Source: CAYLHX01 sp964383675 (lineage in GTDB: Bacteria > Patescibacteriota > Gracilibacteria > UBA1369 > LOWO2-01-FULL-3). Taken from it: DNA of 51,800 bases. The translations under genes and the position numbers were made by a program. The notes under the pieces were generated by a model. The model worked only from the letters and a program-made list of their open reading frames with translations. It searched no databases and was not told the origin of the DNA. The stretch is from assembly GCA_964383675.1 (NCBI GenBank), contig CAYLHX010000009.1, positions 1 to 51,800 of the forward strand. The letters run 5' to 3'. Below, one piece after another: positions 17,824-26,007 of this stretch (within the stretch, counting starts at the first letter, position 1; every line of letters begins with the position of its first letter).

Positions 17824-18447
17824 CTAACCGTATCTCCGGATCAAGCTCTGCACGACTCCTTGGATGACTAGCTCTTGCGCTGGATGAATATCTGAATAAT
17901 CTTTATTCTCGGCCTTCAGATAAACTTTGCCCCCTTCTTTTAGTAAGCGTTTCAAAGTATTTTGATTATCCACCAAAGCTACAACTATATCGCCATTTTG
18001 AGGAGTCTGTTTAGTATTCACTATAACCATATCTCCCTCAAAAATACCTGCATCGATCATACTGTTTCCGGTAACCTCTAGAATAAAATGATCTTTAGCA
18101 TTCTCCGCGATATCGGAGCCGACATTCATCCAGCTGTTCACATACTCTTCGGTGAAAACTGGACCTCCCGCCGGAATGGAGCCCAAAACAGGTAAACTGA
18201 AACCGCCGGCATCGCCAGCTAAACGCTGCTTGATGCTATCCAGCAATTTAATGCCTCTAGGGGTATCGTCTTTTTCTATGTAACCTTTTTCTTCGAGAGC
18301 CTTCAGATGCTTTAGAATACTGTTATCGGAATTCACCTGAAAATGCTCTTTCATCTCTTTGATTGTTGGAGATTTGCCGTGGGCCAACTGATATTCTTCA
18401 ATGAATTGCAGCACGGCCTCCTGTTTTTCTGTTAAATATTCGCTCAT
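17824..18447 (-). CDS. lexA: SOS repressor LexA
   Basis: 207 aa from MSEYLTEKQEAVLQFIEEY; the frame is open to 18519, but that extension would cross the promoter. The N-terminal winged helix-turn-helix is typical (GKSPTIKEMKEHF, then NSILKHLKALEEKGYIEK). The Ala-Gly self-cleavage site is GSIPAGGP. The catalytic dyad is Ser in GNSMIDAGI and Lys in NTLKRL. It represses damage genes until RecA filaments trigger self-cleavage. The promoter carries two copies of an inverted repeat, indicating autoregulation. dinB lies downstream, but a terminator-like hairpin separates them. Confidence 0.95.
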   Translation of the reverse strand: MSEYLTEKQEAVLQFIEEYQLAHGKSPTIKEMKEHFQVNSDNSILKHLKALEEKGYIEKDDTPRGIKLLDSIKQRLAGDAGGFSLPVLGSIPAGGPVFTEEYVNSWMNVGSDIAENAKDHFILEVTGNSMIDAGIFEGDMVIVNTKQTPQNGDIVVALVDNQNTLKRLLKEGGKVYLKAENKDYSDIHPAQELVIQGVVQSLIRRYG

Positions 18448-18455
18448 AGGAATTA

Positions 18456-18475
18456 GGGTAAGTGTACTCTCACCC
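18456..18475 (-). promoter_or_regulatory. Putative LexA operator 2
   Basis: On the lexA coding strand GGGTGAG-AGTACA-CTTACCC, an inverted repeat with 7-bp arms (one mismatch) and a 6-bp centre. It covers the expected transcription start between the -10 box and the ATG. It matches operator 1 in arm sequence and spacing (GGTGAG-N6-CTYACC). Confidence 0.6.
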
Positions 18476-18478
18476 AGG

Positions 18479-18507
18479 AGTATAGGTGAGCGCCCACTCA
18501 CCGTCAA
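18479..18507 (-). promoter_or_regulatory. lexA promoter
   Basis: TTGACG (18502-18507), a spacer of exactly 17 bp and TATACT (18479-18484) on the minus strand: the best sigma70-type promoter in the window. The expected start is near 18472, giving a leader of about 25 nt before the ATG at 18447. Confidence 0.75.
18485..18502 (-). promoter_or_regulatory. Putative LexA operator 1
   Basis: Perfect inverted repeat GGTGAG-TGGGCG-CTCACC, which fills the spacer between the -35 and -10 boxes of lexA. A protein bound here would block RNA polymerase. The arms differ from the E. coli (CTGT-N8-ACAG) and Bacillus (GAAC-N4-GTTC) LexA boxes. Confidence 0.65.
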
Positions 18508-18525
18508 GACTTTTTTCAAAAAAAG

Positions 18526-19140
18526 TTATTTCAAAAACTTTCCCAGTTTAAAAATGCCTTCCAAAAGCGATATGAACAGGATAGCACTAAAGAGATATAA
18601 AAGAGGATTACTTATGTTTGCCTGCCAAATAAAGTCGTAGGTGAGTGCCGCATACATCAAGAGACGTGGCCGAAAAACAAATTTGTAAGGTCGACCTATC
18701 TCTCCCAAAATGAAAGCAAAAACCACTACCAGTGTATAGAAAAGTGTGTACAGAAGCAGAGGGATAAAATCCACAAAACCGAAGTAATAAATAAAAATAC
18801 TGGCCGTAACAATGCCTACATGATCAAAAACCACATCCACAAAAGATCCGAAATTGGAAAACTTCTTTTGATAACGGGCCAAAGTACCGTCAAAGCCATC
18901 CAATAATATCTGTAACCAAATTCCCCAGACAAACCAAAGGCCTTCATTCGTATAAAGAGCCATAAACAATGCCGCTAAAGCAATCACCCCGCCGCCGACA
19001 CTTAAAATATTGGCGGTGAGACCTACCTTTGTCATGCCCACCACGATATAGTGAAAGACGCCGGCCTTCAGGTTATGAATCCAGTTCATAAACTTCATCT
19101 CTTTCTGGCTGTAGACGCCAGTTGTTTTCTGTTTCTCCAT
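18526..19140 (-). CDS. CDP-alcohol phosphatidyltransferase family protein
   Basis: 204 aa integral membrane enzyme with the family signature D-x2-D-G-x2-A-R-x8-G-x3-D-x3-D visible as LLDGFDGTLARYQKKFSNFG followed by SFVDVVFDH. About five to six membrane helices surround it. The family joins CDP-diacylglycerol (or another CDP-alcohol) to an alcohol in phospholipid synthesis; the acceptor cannot be told from sequence, and a separate PgsA-like gene lies at 39026. The start at 19140 overlaps the upstream PHP gene by 68 bases. Starts at 19098 or 19089 (MKFMNWIHN) would shorten the overlap and are possible. Confidence 0.82.
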   Translation of the reverse strand: MEKQKTTGVYSQKEMKFMNWIHNLKAGVFHYIVVGMTKVGLTANILSVGGGVIALAALFMALYTNEGLWFVWGIWLQILLDGFDGTLARYQKKFSNFGSFVDVVFDHVGIVTASIFIYYFGFVDFIPLLLYTLFYTLVVVFAFILGEIGRPYKFVFRPRLLMYAALTYDFIWQANISNPLLYLFSAILFISLLEGIFKLGKFLK

Positions 19141-19981
19141 ATTTCTGTAGGTAATCTGGGCGATAAAATCTACCCCTTTTCTTTATGCTTTCCAGTAAGG
19201 TTGTAACACCATTATATATCATATAAATCGGAGCGGGAAAACTGTTGGGTGATTCATTAATAAACTCTCTATCAACTGTAGACGAAACCAGTGCCTCAAA
19301 GATTTCATCATAATTTCGACACTTAATGTTTATTTTCAGATGCGGACCGATATCTCGCGGAAAATGCGCATCGCTGCCCCCAAAAATAGCGATCTCTTCG
19401 GTAACGAATTCATCGGGAACGTTATCAATTTTATTGAGCCTGTTCACCAAACGTTTTAAAATCTTATGTAAATACAAAGTGCGCACGGTTTTTTCTATCG
19501 GGTAAAGTGTGGAATTATGTTTTTCCAAGATCCTCAAATCACCGATCGCCTTTTTAATAAACTCTTCATCTTTATGAAAAGCCAGTCCGGTATCGCTTAA
19601 AATAAAAGGGTGAGTGACCACACCGTAAAGCTGATCGTCATCCATTATTCTTCTATGCAGTTCTTCAACCGGAATGCTGTAAGGCTTCAAAATATCTTTT
19701 TGTAGATAAACGTAGGTATCTTTGGAAAATATAATTACATCAATACCTTCCTTTGTAACGCACTCCACGCCGGGAATTATATGAGTCTTTGCCCCTTTCG
19801 GCCTATGAGCCATTAAAGTGAGATACGACTTCACCGGATTTTTAAAGGCGTGCTCGGTAAGGATTACAGCATCAAAATCTTGCTCCAACCACTCCTTCCA
19901 AACCGCTTTTGCTTTACGGGCGGTTAATTTTTCTGAAAGAAAAAAGAAATTGGTGTGAAAATGGGTATCTACTTTGATCAT
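19073..19981 (-). CDS. PHP-domain metal-dependent phosphoesterase
   Basis: 302 aa. The PHP metal-site motifs appear in order: VDTHFHTN (H7, H9), TEHAF, PGVECVTKEGIDVI (Glu), VVTHPFIL and GGSDAHF. PHP enzymes hydrolyse phosphate esters or act on small nucleotides; the substrate here is unknown. It lies between lemA-like and CDP-alcohol transferase genes in the same orientation, two bases after the former. Confidence 0.78.
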   Translation of the reverse strand: MIKVDTHFHTNFFFLSEKLTARKAKAVWKEWLEQDFDAVILTEHAFKNPVKSYLTLMAHRPKGAKTHIIPGVECVTKEGIDVIIFSKDTYVYLQKDILKPYSIPVEELHRRIMDDDQLYGVVTHPFILSDTGLAFHKDEEFIKKAIGDLRILEKHNSTLYPIEKTVRTLYLHKILKRLVNRLNKIDNVPDEFVTEEIAIFGGSDAHFPRDIGPHLKINIKCRNYDEIFEALVSSTVDREFINESPNSFPAPIYMIYNGVTTLLESIKKRGRFYRPDYLQKYGETENNWRLQPERDEVYELDS

Positions 19982-19983
19982 TT

Positions 19984-20517
19984 TTAAGTTTCAATTTCAA
20001 AAATATTCACAGGCTTAAAGCCAAAAACTTTGGATAGAGGATTCAGTACAACCGAGGAGCGATGAGCATTATAAAACCTGACCATCTCATTAAACTTCTT
20101 TGCTCTGCCATCAATATCCTGTTCCACGTCATCAATTTCCGTGCGCAATTCCAAGAAATGCATGTCTTGCAACAATTCTTTATGATCCTTTGGTAAATCC
20201 ATCAATTTATTCAGGCGGCTCGACAAGTCGTGCTCATATTCCATTTTTTTGGCTGTCGGAAAATATTCGCGTGTAGCTAAAGATCGCTCTTTAACTATAT
20301 AATCCATCTCCTGCGGATCGCAAAAATCATATTTTTTAAGAGCTTCAACCAGATTTGGAATAAGATTATGTCTTTTTCTAACTCTTTCATCCACAAACTC
20401 CCATTGCTCATCGATCTCTCTTAACAGGTGTTTAAGATGGCGCACTCCAACCGCTATCCAAAGCATTAAAATGAAAACCAGGGTGCCTATGATAATAGCA
20501 ATATTTACTAGATCCAT
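19984..20517 (-). CDS. LemA family protein
   Basis: 177 aa. One N-terminal membrane helix (residues 4-24) is followed by a helical extracytoplasmic or cytoplasmic bundle. Family marks are RKRHNLIPNLVEALKKY near residue 47, EQDIDGRAKKFNEMVRFYN near 135, and the C-terminal PLSKVFGFKPVNIFEIE. The function of LemA proteins is unsettled; they are often found in envelope clusters, as here. Eight bases separate it from the upstream glycosyltransferase. Confidence 0.82.
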   Translation of the reverse strand: MDLVNIAIIIGTLVFILMLWIAVGVRHLKHLLREIDEQWEFVDERVRKRHNLIPNLVEALKKYDFCDPQEMDYIVKERSLATREYFPTAKKMEYEHDLSSRLNKLMDLPKDHKELLQDMHFLELRTEIDDVEQDIDGRAKKFNEMVRFYNAHRSSVVLNPLSKVFGFKPVNIFEIET

Positions 20518-20525
20518 TTTTTTAA

Positions 20526-21668
20526 TTACTTCTCACAAAATAGCACATTTTTCAATTTTTTGGCACTTTTTTGCCAGCAATACTTTTGAGCTAAGTCGGA
20601 TAAATTTTTTAAATAACGGATACGCACTCCGGAATCCAAAAATTTCATTAAAGCTTCTTTGCCGGCATCTGCTTTATTGATATTTACATAAAAGGCTGCT
20701 TCTTCGGCAATTTCACGGTGCACCTCAATATCCGACAAAATTAAAGGCGCACCGCAATTTGCCGCCTCCAAGATTGGGATATTAAAACCTTCTTTGCTGG
20801 AAAAATGCACCAGCGCAATGCAGTTACGATAAAGAACTGCCAGTTCCTCTTCGGCTATAAAACCGGTTTTTACAATTTTTCCGTAGCTCTCCTTCGTCTT
20901 AAAACTGGCATACAGTTTATCTTCAAAAAGCTGACCTCCGGCAAGTACCAGAGGATAAATATCTTTCCCAGCCTGCCGGCATTCTTTGGCAAACGAACTG
21001 TATTCCCTCATTAAGTAATCCACATTTTTCCGCTTGTCATAGCCGCCAACATATAGAAAGTACTTACCTGCTGATAGTTTAAGTTCATCCAGAACCTTGC
21101 GCTCTAAACTTTTTTCAGGGGTACTCTTATAAGCCTCCCCTGCATCGTTATAAACTACCGTGATCTTCTCAGCTTTAACTTTACATACCTCCACCACCTC
21201 CTTTTTTGAGCTTTCAGAAACCGTAATAATAAGATCGGCCTTTCTCACGGCTTTTCTGGTTTGAGAGTGATAGAGCCTTGATAAAATACCCTTCTGGTAT
21301 TCTTTATTGGTCCAGGGGATTGTGTCATGAACCATTACGGCGGTTTTTATTTTAAAATCGCTACTCCAGGGATTTGCCGGATAGGTGAAAAGTGCCAGTT
21401 CCACCTTTTCCTTCTTAAAAAATTCTGTCAGCGTAATCTGCTCCCACCAGGTTTTTTTAAGACCGCCACTGCCCAAATGCTTTTCCGAAATAACCTTTAT
21501 TTGCACATTTTTCGGCCAGTTCCAGTCATTTTTAATTTTCTCCGGCACAACTAAAATATATTCATTTCCCGGATCGGCACAGGCCAGAGCATACAAAAGG
21601 TTTCTGGTTACCTGACCGATACCCGTAAACGGTTTTATTAAGAGTCTGGCATTCACACCTATCTTCAT
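20526..21668 (-). CDS. GT4-family glycosyltransferase
   Basis: 380 aa, GT-B fold. The N-terminal half has the acceptor-side GIGQVTRNLLYAL motif and VMVHDTIPW. The C-terminal half has the nucleotide-sugar side FLYVGGYDKRKNVDYLM and the family-4 E-x7-E motif in SKEGFNIPILEAANCGAP. It probably transfers a hexose to a lipid or polysaccharide precursor on the cytoplasmic face; the sugar is unknown. The start overlaps the murG stop by 4 bases (ATGA), so the two are translationally coupled. Confidence 0.85.
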   Translation of the reverse strand: MKIGVNARLLIKPFTGIGQVTRNLLYALACADPGNEYILVVPEKIKNDWNWPKNVQIKVISEKHLGSGGLKKTWWEQITLTEFFKKEKVELALFTYPANPWSSDFKIKTAVMVHDTIPWTNKEYQKGILSRLYHSQTRKAVRKADLIITVSESSKKEVVEVCKVKAEKITVVYNDAGEAYKSTPEKSLERKVLDELKLSAGKYFLYVGGYDKRKNVDYLMREYSSFAKECRQAGKDIYPLVLAGGQLFEDKLYASFKTKESYGKIVKTGFIAEEELAVLYRNCIALVHFSSKEGFNIPILEAANCGAPLILSDIEVHREIAEEAAFYVNINKADAGKEALMKFLDSGVRIRYLKNLSDLAQKYCWQKSAKKLKNVLFCEK

Positions 21669-22717
21669 TTTGCGATTTTACGAATTAATTTTACAATCTC
21701 GACAACCCCATTCTTATATTCCACCTCAGCGTTTTGCACGTTCCTAAAAGTTAATTCAATATTGCTGATAAAATCCTCTCTGGTAATTTCGCCACTCAAA
21801 AGTGACCAGCCCAAATTATTGGCAAAAACTCGGGCGTTTTCCATTTGTTCACCCCGGCTGCCGGAGGTCTCCAGGGGAATAACCAAAACCTTTTTTTTCA
21901 CCAGTGCCAGCTCAAAGAGGCTGTTGGCACCACCTCTCGTGATCACCATCTCGCACATTTTATAGACATCTTTAAGTTCGCTGTCCAAAAATTCATATTG
22001 TTTATAACCGGTTTTATGAATGCTTATATCCAGATTACCTTTCCCCACGATATGCACTATCTGAAATTTTTTCAAAAGTTCCTCCAGACTTGCACGGGTA
22101 AGCTCATTAATTTGTCTTGCTCCAAGACTACCTCCCATAACTAGAATGACCGGCCGGTGATGATTCAAGCCCGTAAACTTATAGCCAGCCGCACTATCTC
22201 CCTGCAGTATGTTTTCTCTAATCGGTGCTCCGCTTACTGCGACCTTTTTTAGATATTTTTGTGAAATATATGTCTTTGATTCCACAAAACTCAGACAAAT
22301 CTTGGCGGCGTATTTAAAAGCCAGCTTATTGGACAAACCCGGAGAAACATCAGACTCGTGAACCAAAATGGGTATCTTTAAGCTTTTGGCGGCAAAAACT
22401 ACCGGTAAGCTCACGAATCCTCCCTTACTGAAAATGACGGCAGGCTCAAACTCTTTTAAAATTTTCTTCGCCTGCAGATAGCCTGCCAAAGTCCTAAACA
22501 TATCCTTAAAATTATCCCAGGAAAAATAGCGCCGCAGCTTTCCGCAACTTATCCCCTCATAGCGAATACCGATCTTTTCGATCAGCTTTTTTTCCATGCC
22601 GTCGCGAGAGCCTATATAAAGAATTTCACTGTCAGATTTCTTTTTAAGCTCTTCGATAACGGCGATGTTGGGTATAACGTGACCTCCTGTTCCGCCCCCT
22701 GTTAAGACTATTCGCAT
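21665..22717 (-). CDS. murG: UDP-GlcNAc:undecaprenyl-PP-MurNAc-pentapeptide GlcNAc transferase
   Basis: 350 aa GT28 enzyme that makes lipid II. The glycine loops GGGTGGHVIPNIAV (N-terminus) and MGGSLGARQIN are intact, as are the FSKGGFVSLPV and HESDVSPGLSNK segments and the UDP-binding ITRGGANSLFELA. The start is fixed by MRIVLTGGGTGGH. It overlaps the 3' end of ftsW by 74 bases in another frame. Confidence 0.95.
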   Translation of the reverse strand: MRIVLTGGGTGGHVIPNIAVIEELKKKSDSEILYIGSRDGMEKKLIEKIGIRYEGISCGKLRRYFSWDNFKDMFRTLAGYLQAKKILKEFEPAVIFSKGGFVSLPVVFAAKSLKIPILVHESDVSPGLSNKLAFKYAAKICLSFVESKTYISQKYLKKVAVSGAPIRENILQGDSAAGYKFTGLNHHRPVILVMGGSLGARQINELTRASLEELLKKFQIVHIVGKGNLDISIHKTGYKQYEFLDSELKDVYKMCEMVITRGGANSLFELALVKKKVLVIPLETSGSRGEQMENARVFANNLGWSLLSGEITREDFISNIELTFRNVQNAEVEYKNGVVEIVKLIRKIAK

Positions 22718-23852
22718 GGTAGGTTGTGTTTTCAGAAACTTTTAAAAGTATAGCAACACCAATCAAAGATGCCACCAAAGATGAGCCGCCGTAGCTAACG
22801 AACGGCAAAGTTATGCCGGTTACCGGCGCCAATGCGGTATTAACCGCGATATTTATAAAGGCCTGAAAAACCAGCCAGGTAGTAATTCCAATTGCCAAGA
22901 GCATCTCAAAATTATTTGAAGCCCTATTGGCTATTGAAAAGCCTCGTACTGCGATCAGTGCATAGGCCAGAATAATGAATACTGTCCTAATAAAACCCAA
23001 TTCCTCAGCCGTGGCTGCAAATATGAAATCATCCGAAGCCTGGGGCAACCAATATGATTTTTGAATTCCCTGTGTGAGACCTTTGCCCCAGAATCCGCCG
23101 GTACCGATTGCGATATTAGCCTGTTGCGACTGCCAGCAATAATCTTCCAGACAATTCTCGTCCACCCTCATAAAACCCTGAAACCTCTCTCTCACGTGTG
23201 GAACAGTGGCAATGATCACGATTGCCGCCAACAACGCCACTACAAAAGCAAAGGCCAGATGTTTAAAGCGCGCGCCGGCCACAAAGTACATGGCCACACA
23301 AATAATCGAAAGCACCATAGTTGAACCATAGTCATTCTGCAGCATAATAGGCAAAATTATAATTCCAGCAATTATACAAAATGGAATAAAACCGTTCCTA
23401 AAATCACCAACCGATGCATGTTTCTGACTCAGCCAAAAAGCCAGGTAAATAATAATGGCCAGTTTTGCAAATTCCGAAGGTTGAATGGAAGTGTTAAATA
23501 GAACCAGCCAGCTGGTGGCAATGGTTCCGAAGCTGCTTCCAACCACCAAAACAAAGAGCAAAAGCAGCAAAATAGCGCCATACAAAACCGGCGAAACTTT
23601 TTTCCAAAATTTCAAAGGAATTTTTAGAGCCAGAAAGAATAGTCCCACACCGACCGCCAGGCGAAAAAGATGTTTTTTAAACAACAGATAACAATCCACA
23701 TTTTCATCGCTACAGTTGGGATACTGCACGTCCGGCGCCGAAAGAGAGATCGATTTTGGCACACCTATGCTGGTAATCATCACCAGACCGAAAATCAGCA
23801 AAAAAAGCACGGTTAAAGCCAGAACAGTATCAAATTTGAACTTTGTTTTCAT
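22644..23852 (-). CDS. ftsW: Cell-division peptidoglycan polymerase FtsW (SEDS family)
   Basis: 402 aa multi-pass SEDS glycosyltransferase that polymerises lipid II at the septum. Around ten membrane helices are apparent. Family marks include QPSEFAKLAIIIYLAFWLS, LQNDYGSTMVL, KSYWLPQASDDFIFAATAEELG and LPFVSYGGSSLVASLIGVAIL. The position before murG favours FtsW over RodA. The C-terminus is an Arg-rich tail (RGRNRRSRYTQHRRYRR) encoded in the region that also encodes the start of MurG. Confidence 0.9.
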   Translation of the reverse strand: MKTKFKFDTVLALTVLFLLIFGLVMITSIGVPKSISLSAPDVQYPNCSDENVDCYLLFKKHLFRLAVGVGLFFLALKIPLKFWKKVSPVLYGAILLLLLFVLVVGSSFGTIATSWLVLFNTSIQPSEFAKLAIIIYLAFWLSQKHASVGDFRNGFIPFCIIAGIIILPIMLQNDYGSTMVLSIICVAMYFVAGARFKHLAFAFVVALLAAIVIIATVPHVRERFQGFMRVDENCLEDYCWQSQQANIAIGTGGFWGKGLTQGIQKSYWLPQASDDFIFAATAEELGFIRTVFIILAYALIAVRGFSIANRASNNFEMLLAIGITTWLVFQAFINIAVNTALAPVTGITLPFVSYGGSSLVASLIGVAILLKVSENTTYHANSLNRGRNRRSRYTQHRRYRRA

Positions 23853-23909
23853 AAAATCAAACGATTGCTTAGTGGAAAAATACTACTAGTTTTGAATAAA
23901 AAGAGCAAT

Positions 23910-23915
23910 TATAAT
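23910..23915 (+). promoter_or_regulatory. Consensus -10 box directly before lspA
   Basis: TATAAT followed by six bases and the ATG at 23922. The transcript would begin at or within a base or two of the start codon, so the mRNA is probably leaderless. The -35 is unclear. Confidence 0.5.
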
Positions 23916-23921
23916 GCGCAC

Positions 23922-24368
23922 ATGAAAAAATTCCTTGGAAGAACCCTGACTTTGGCTTCAATTCTTGCTTTACTGGACCAAATCAGTAAGAAAATAGTGC
24001 TTGAGAACCTTCAAAATCTGCCTTTGGAAATTACCGATTTTTTTCGCCTTACCTACAGTGAAAATCCCGGCATCGCCTTCGGTTTCAAATTACCCCAACC
24101 TTTCCTCATCGTCCTAACCTTCGTGCTGGTCTTCGCCGTGCTATATATCGTAAAAACCGACCTCAAAATCAATCATCCCTTAACCCAGTTGAGTATCGCT
24201 CTTATTATCGGCGGGGGCATGGGGAATCTGATAGATCGCCTTCTATATGGACATGTTACGGACTTTATTTCTTTTTGGAATTATCCGATTTTCAATCTGG
24301 CCGACATTTTTATTACCACCGGTGTATTGTTGGCGGTGGCTTTTTATGGTAAAATAAAGAAAGCTTAA
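23922..24368 (+). CDS. lspA: Lipoprotein signal peptidase II
   Basis: 148 aa from MKKFLGRTLTLASILALLDQ; the frame is open upstream to 23865, but that part crosses the -10 box. It has four membrane helices. The catalytic Asp pair lies in GNLIDRLLYGHVTDF and FNLADIFIT, and NPGIAFG and LDQISKKIV are the other conserved boxes. It removes signal peptides from diacylated prolipoproteins, such as the one encoded at 12319-13284. Divergent from ftsW; followed after 9 bases by a membrane-protein gene. Confidence 0.93.
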   Translation: MKKFLGRTLTLASILALLDQISKKIVLENLQNLPLEITDFFRLTYSENPGIAFGFKLPQPFLIVLTFVLVFAVLYIVKTDLKINHPLTQLSIALIIGGGMGNLIDRLLYGHVTDFISFWNYPIFNLADIFITTGVLLAVAFYGKIKKA

Positions 24369-24377
24369 ATTTTCTAA

Positions 24378-25184
24378 ATGGCAGAAAATCCGGCCACAAA
24401 TCAAAACGAACAGATAAAAACTCCAGAAATTGGTCCGCCAGGAATATCTTTTACGACATTTTTGTTAAAGATGCTGGCCGGCGGTGCCGGTGGAATGATC
24501 GGAACATTGGTTTTGTTATTGGTTGTTGTCTTAACTCAATCGATACTTCCTACACCCGAAGAACTGAATGAATACATCAGTCCCATCTTCATATTTCTTA
24601 TTTCGGTAATGGTTTTCCTCTCTTCGACCATTGGCAACATTTTAAGCGTTTTTCTCTTATCACTTACCGAAGGAACCAAATATTCCAATCGCTCCTCAAC
24701 CATTTATCAAGTGTTTATAGTAAGCGTTATTATCTTTCTTTTGATGGTTCCGGTCTATTTCATCACCTCCTCCATAAATATTCAGGCAACCGCCTTTGCG
24801 GTGGCTCTACATGTTATCATTACAGCACAAGTTAGTGCCTTGATTCTGGAAATTATTTCCAACTATCGCTACGCTCTGCTCGGTGTTTATGGTGTAACTT
24901 TCTCAACCCTAATCAGTGCGGGCATTTTATTCGGCTTAATGAATATTACCACTGAGCCGGCTATTCTGCTTTTCGCGGCTTTACCGGTTGTTTGGGGATC
25001 AATCGGCTTTACCTATAGCATTGTGACTATGCTTTATGGCTGGTTTGCGCGCGTCTATGACAAAGATTTCCTGGCCACCGATACTCTCTACGGCCGAGAT
25101 TATGGTAATGACGAAGAGGATGAGGAAGAAGAACCTCGCGCCCAGGATGAGCAAGGCGCGGACTTCCTTAGGCATAATAAATAA
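24378..25184 (+). CDS. Conserved multi-pass membrane protein, function unknown
   Basis: 268 aa. The N-terminus is polar and Pro-rich (about 25 residues). Then come about six membrane helices, with the first pair around residues 32-54 and 66-93, and an acidic tail (DEEDEEEEPRAQDEQ). No family recognised. It follows lspA closely and ends one base before the convergent aroE stop. It could be a small transporter or an envelope scaffold; nothing in the sequence decides this. Confidence 0.6.
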   Translation: MAENPATNQNEQIKTPEIGPPGISFTTFLLKMLAGGAGGMIGTLVLLLVVVLTQSILPTPEELNEYISPIFIFLISVMVFLSSTIGNILSVFLLSLTEGTKYSNRSSTIYQVFIVSVIIFLLMVPVYFITSSINIQATAFAVALHVIITAQVSALILEIISNYRYALLGVYGVTFSTLISAGILFGLMNITTEPAILLFAALPVVWGSIGFTYSIVTMLYGWFARVYDKDFLATDTLYGRDYGNDEEDEEEEPRAQDEQGADFLRHNK

Positions 25185-25185
25185 C

Positions 25186-26007
25186 CTAGATCAGCACCTT
25201 ATCGAGCGCCCGTTTCATAATATCTATGGGGGCTTCTTTGCCGGTAAATAATCTAAACTGCTCTATAGCTTGAAAAAGCAGCATTTTATCACCGGTAATA
25301 ATTTGTTTTTCCAGATTATTTGCCACCTGCAGCAAAGGCGTCATCATCGGGGCATAGACGATATCCATTACTGCTTCAAAGCCATTTACATAATCCTGGT
25401 CGCAAAAGTAAGGTAACTCGTTAATATCTTCTTTAAACCATATTGAGGTGGTTTGTATCAAAATATCTCCCTCCACCAATTCGCCAAAATCGCCACTATG
25501 TATCTGCGCATCAAACATCTCGGCGAATTCAATCGCCAGCTTGTCGGCTTTCTCACGGGTTCTGTTGACCACGAAAACATCAACACCTTCATTCATGAGA
25601 CCGTAAATTATAGCTCTGGCCGATCCTCCAGCACCGATAACCACCGCTCTTTTTCCAGCCAACTCGCTAAGCATTGATTTCAGTGCTTTTACCGCACCAA
25701 TAAAGTCGGTATTGTAACCTTTTAAAATTCCCCCGTCATTAATCACAGTATTACAGGCTCCAATTTTGGATGTTGCCTCGTCCTTGAAATTCAAAAACTC
25801 CAAAATTCTCTCTTTGTAAGGCACCGAGACAGATAGCCCTTCAATCGGTTCATGCTTCACTCTTTCAATAAAGTTGGCAAGTTCCGTTTCTGGAATTTCA
25901 AAGGTTCCATATTGCGCGTCGATTTGCAACTCTTTGAAGGCGGCATTATGCATCACCGGTGAAAGTGAATGCTTGGCCGGATAAGCTAAAATGCCGTATT
26001 GCTTCAT
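25186..26007 (-). CDS. aroE: Shikimate dehydrogenase
   Basis: 273 aa. It reduces 3-dehydroshikimate with NADPH in the aromatic amino acid pathway. Substrate-site motifs are AYPAKHSLSPVMHNAAF at the N-terminus and SVPYKE (catalytic Lys), with the catalytic Asp in KGYNTDFIGA. The NADP-binding Rossmann motif is VIGAGGSARAIIYGL, followed by NRTREKA (NADPH phosphate site). It overlaps the upstream SPFH gene by one base (TAATG). No other shikimate gene is in the window. Confidence 0.92.
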   Translation of the reverse strand: MKQYGILAYPAKHSLSPVMHNAAFKELQIDAQYGTFEIPETELANFIERVKHEPIEGLSVSVPYKERILEFLNFKDEATSKIGACNTVINDGGILKGYNTDFIGAVKALKSMLSELAGKRAVVIGAGGSARAIIYGLMNEGVDVFVVNRTREKADKLAIEFAEMFDAQIHSGDFGELVEGDILIQTTSIWFKEDINELPYFCDQDYVNGFEAVMDIVYAPMMTPLLQVANNLEKQIITGDKMLLFQAIEQFRLFTGKEAPIDIMKRALDKVLI

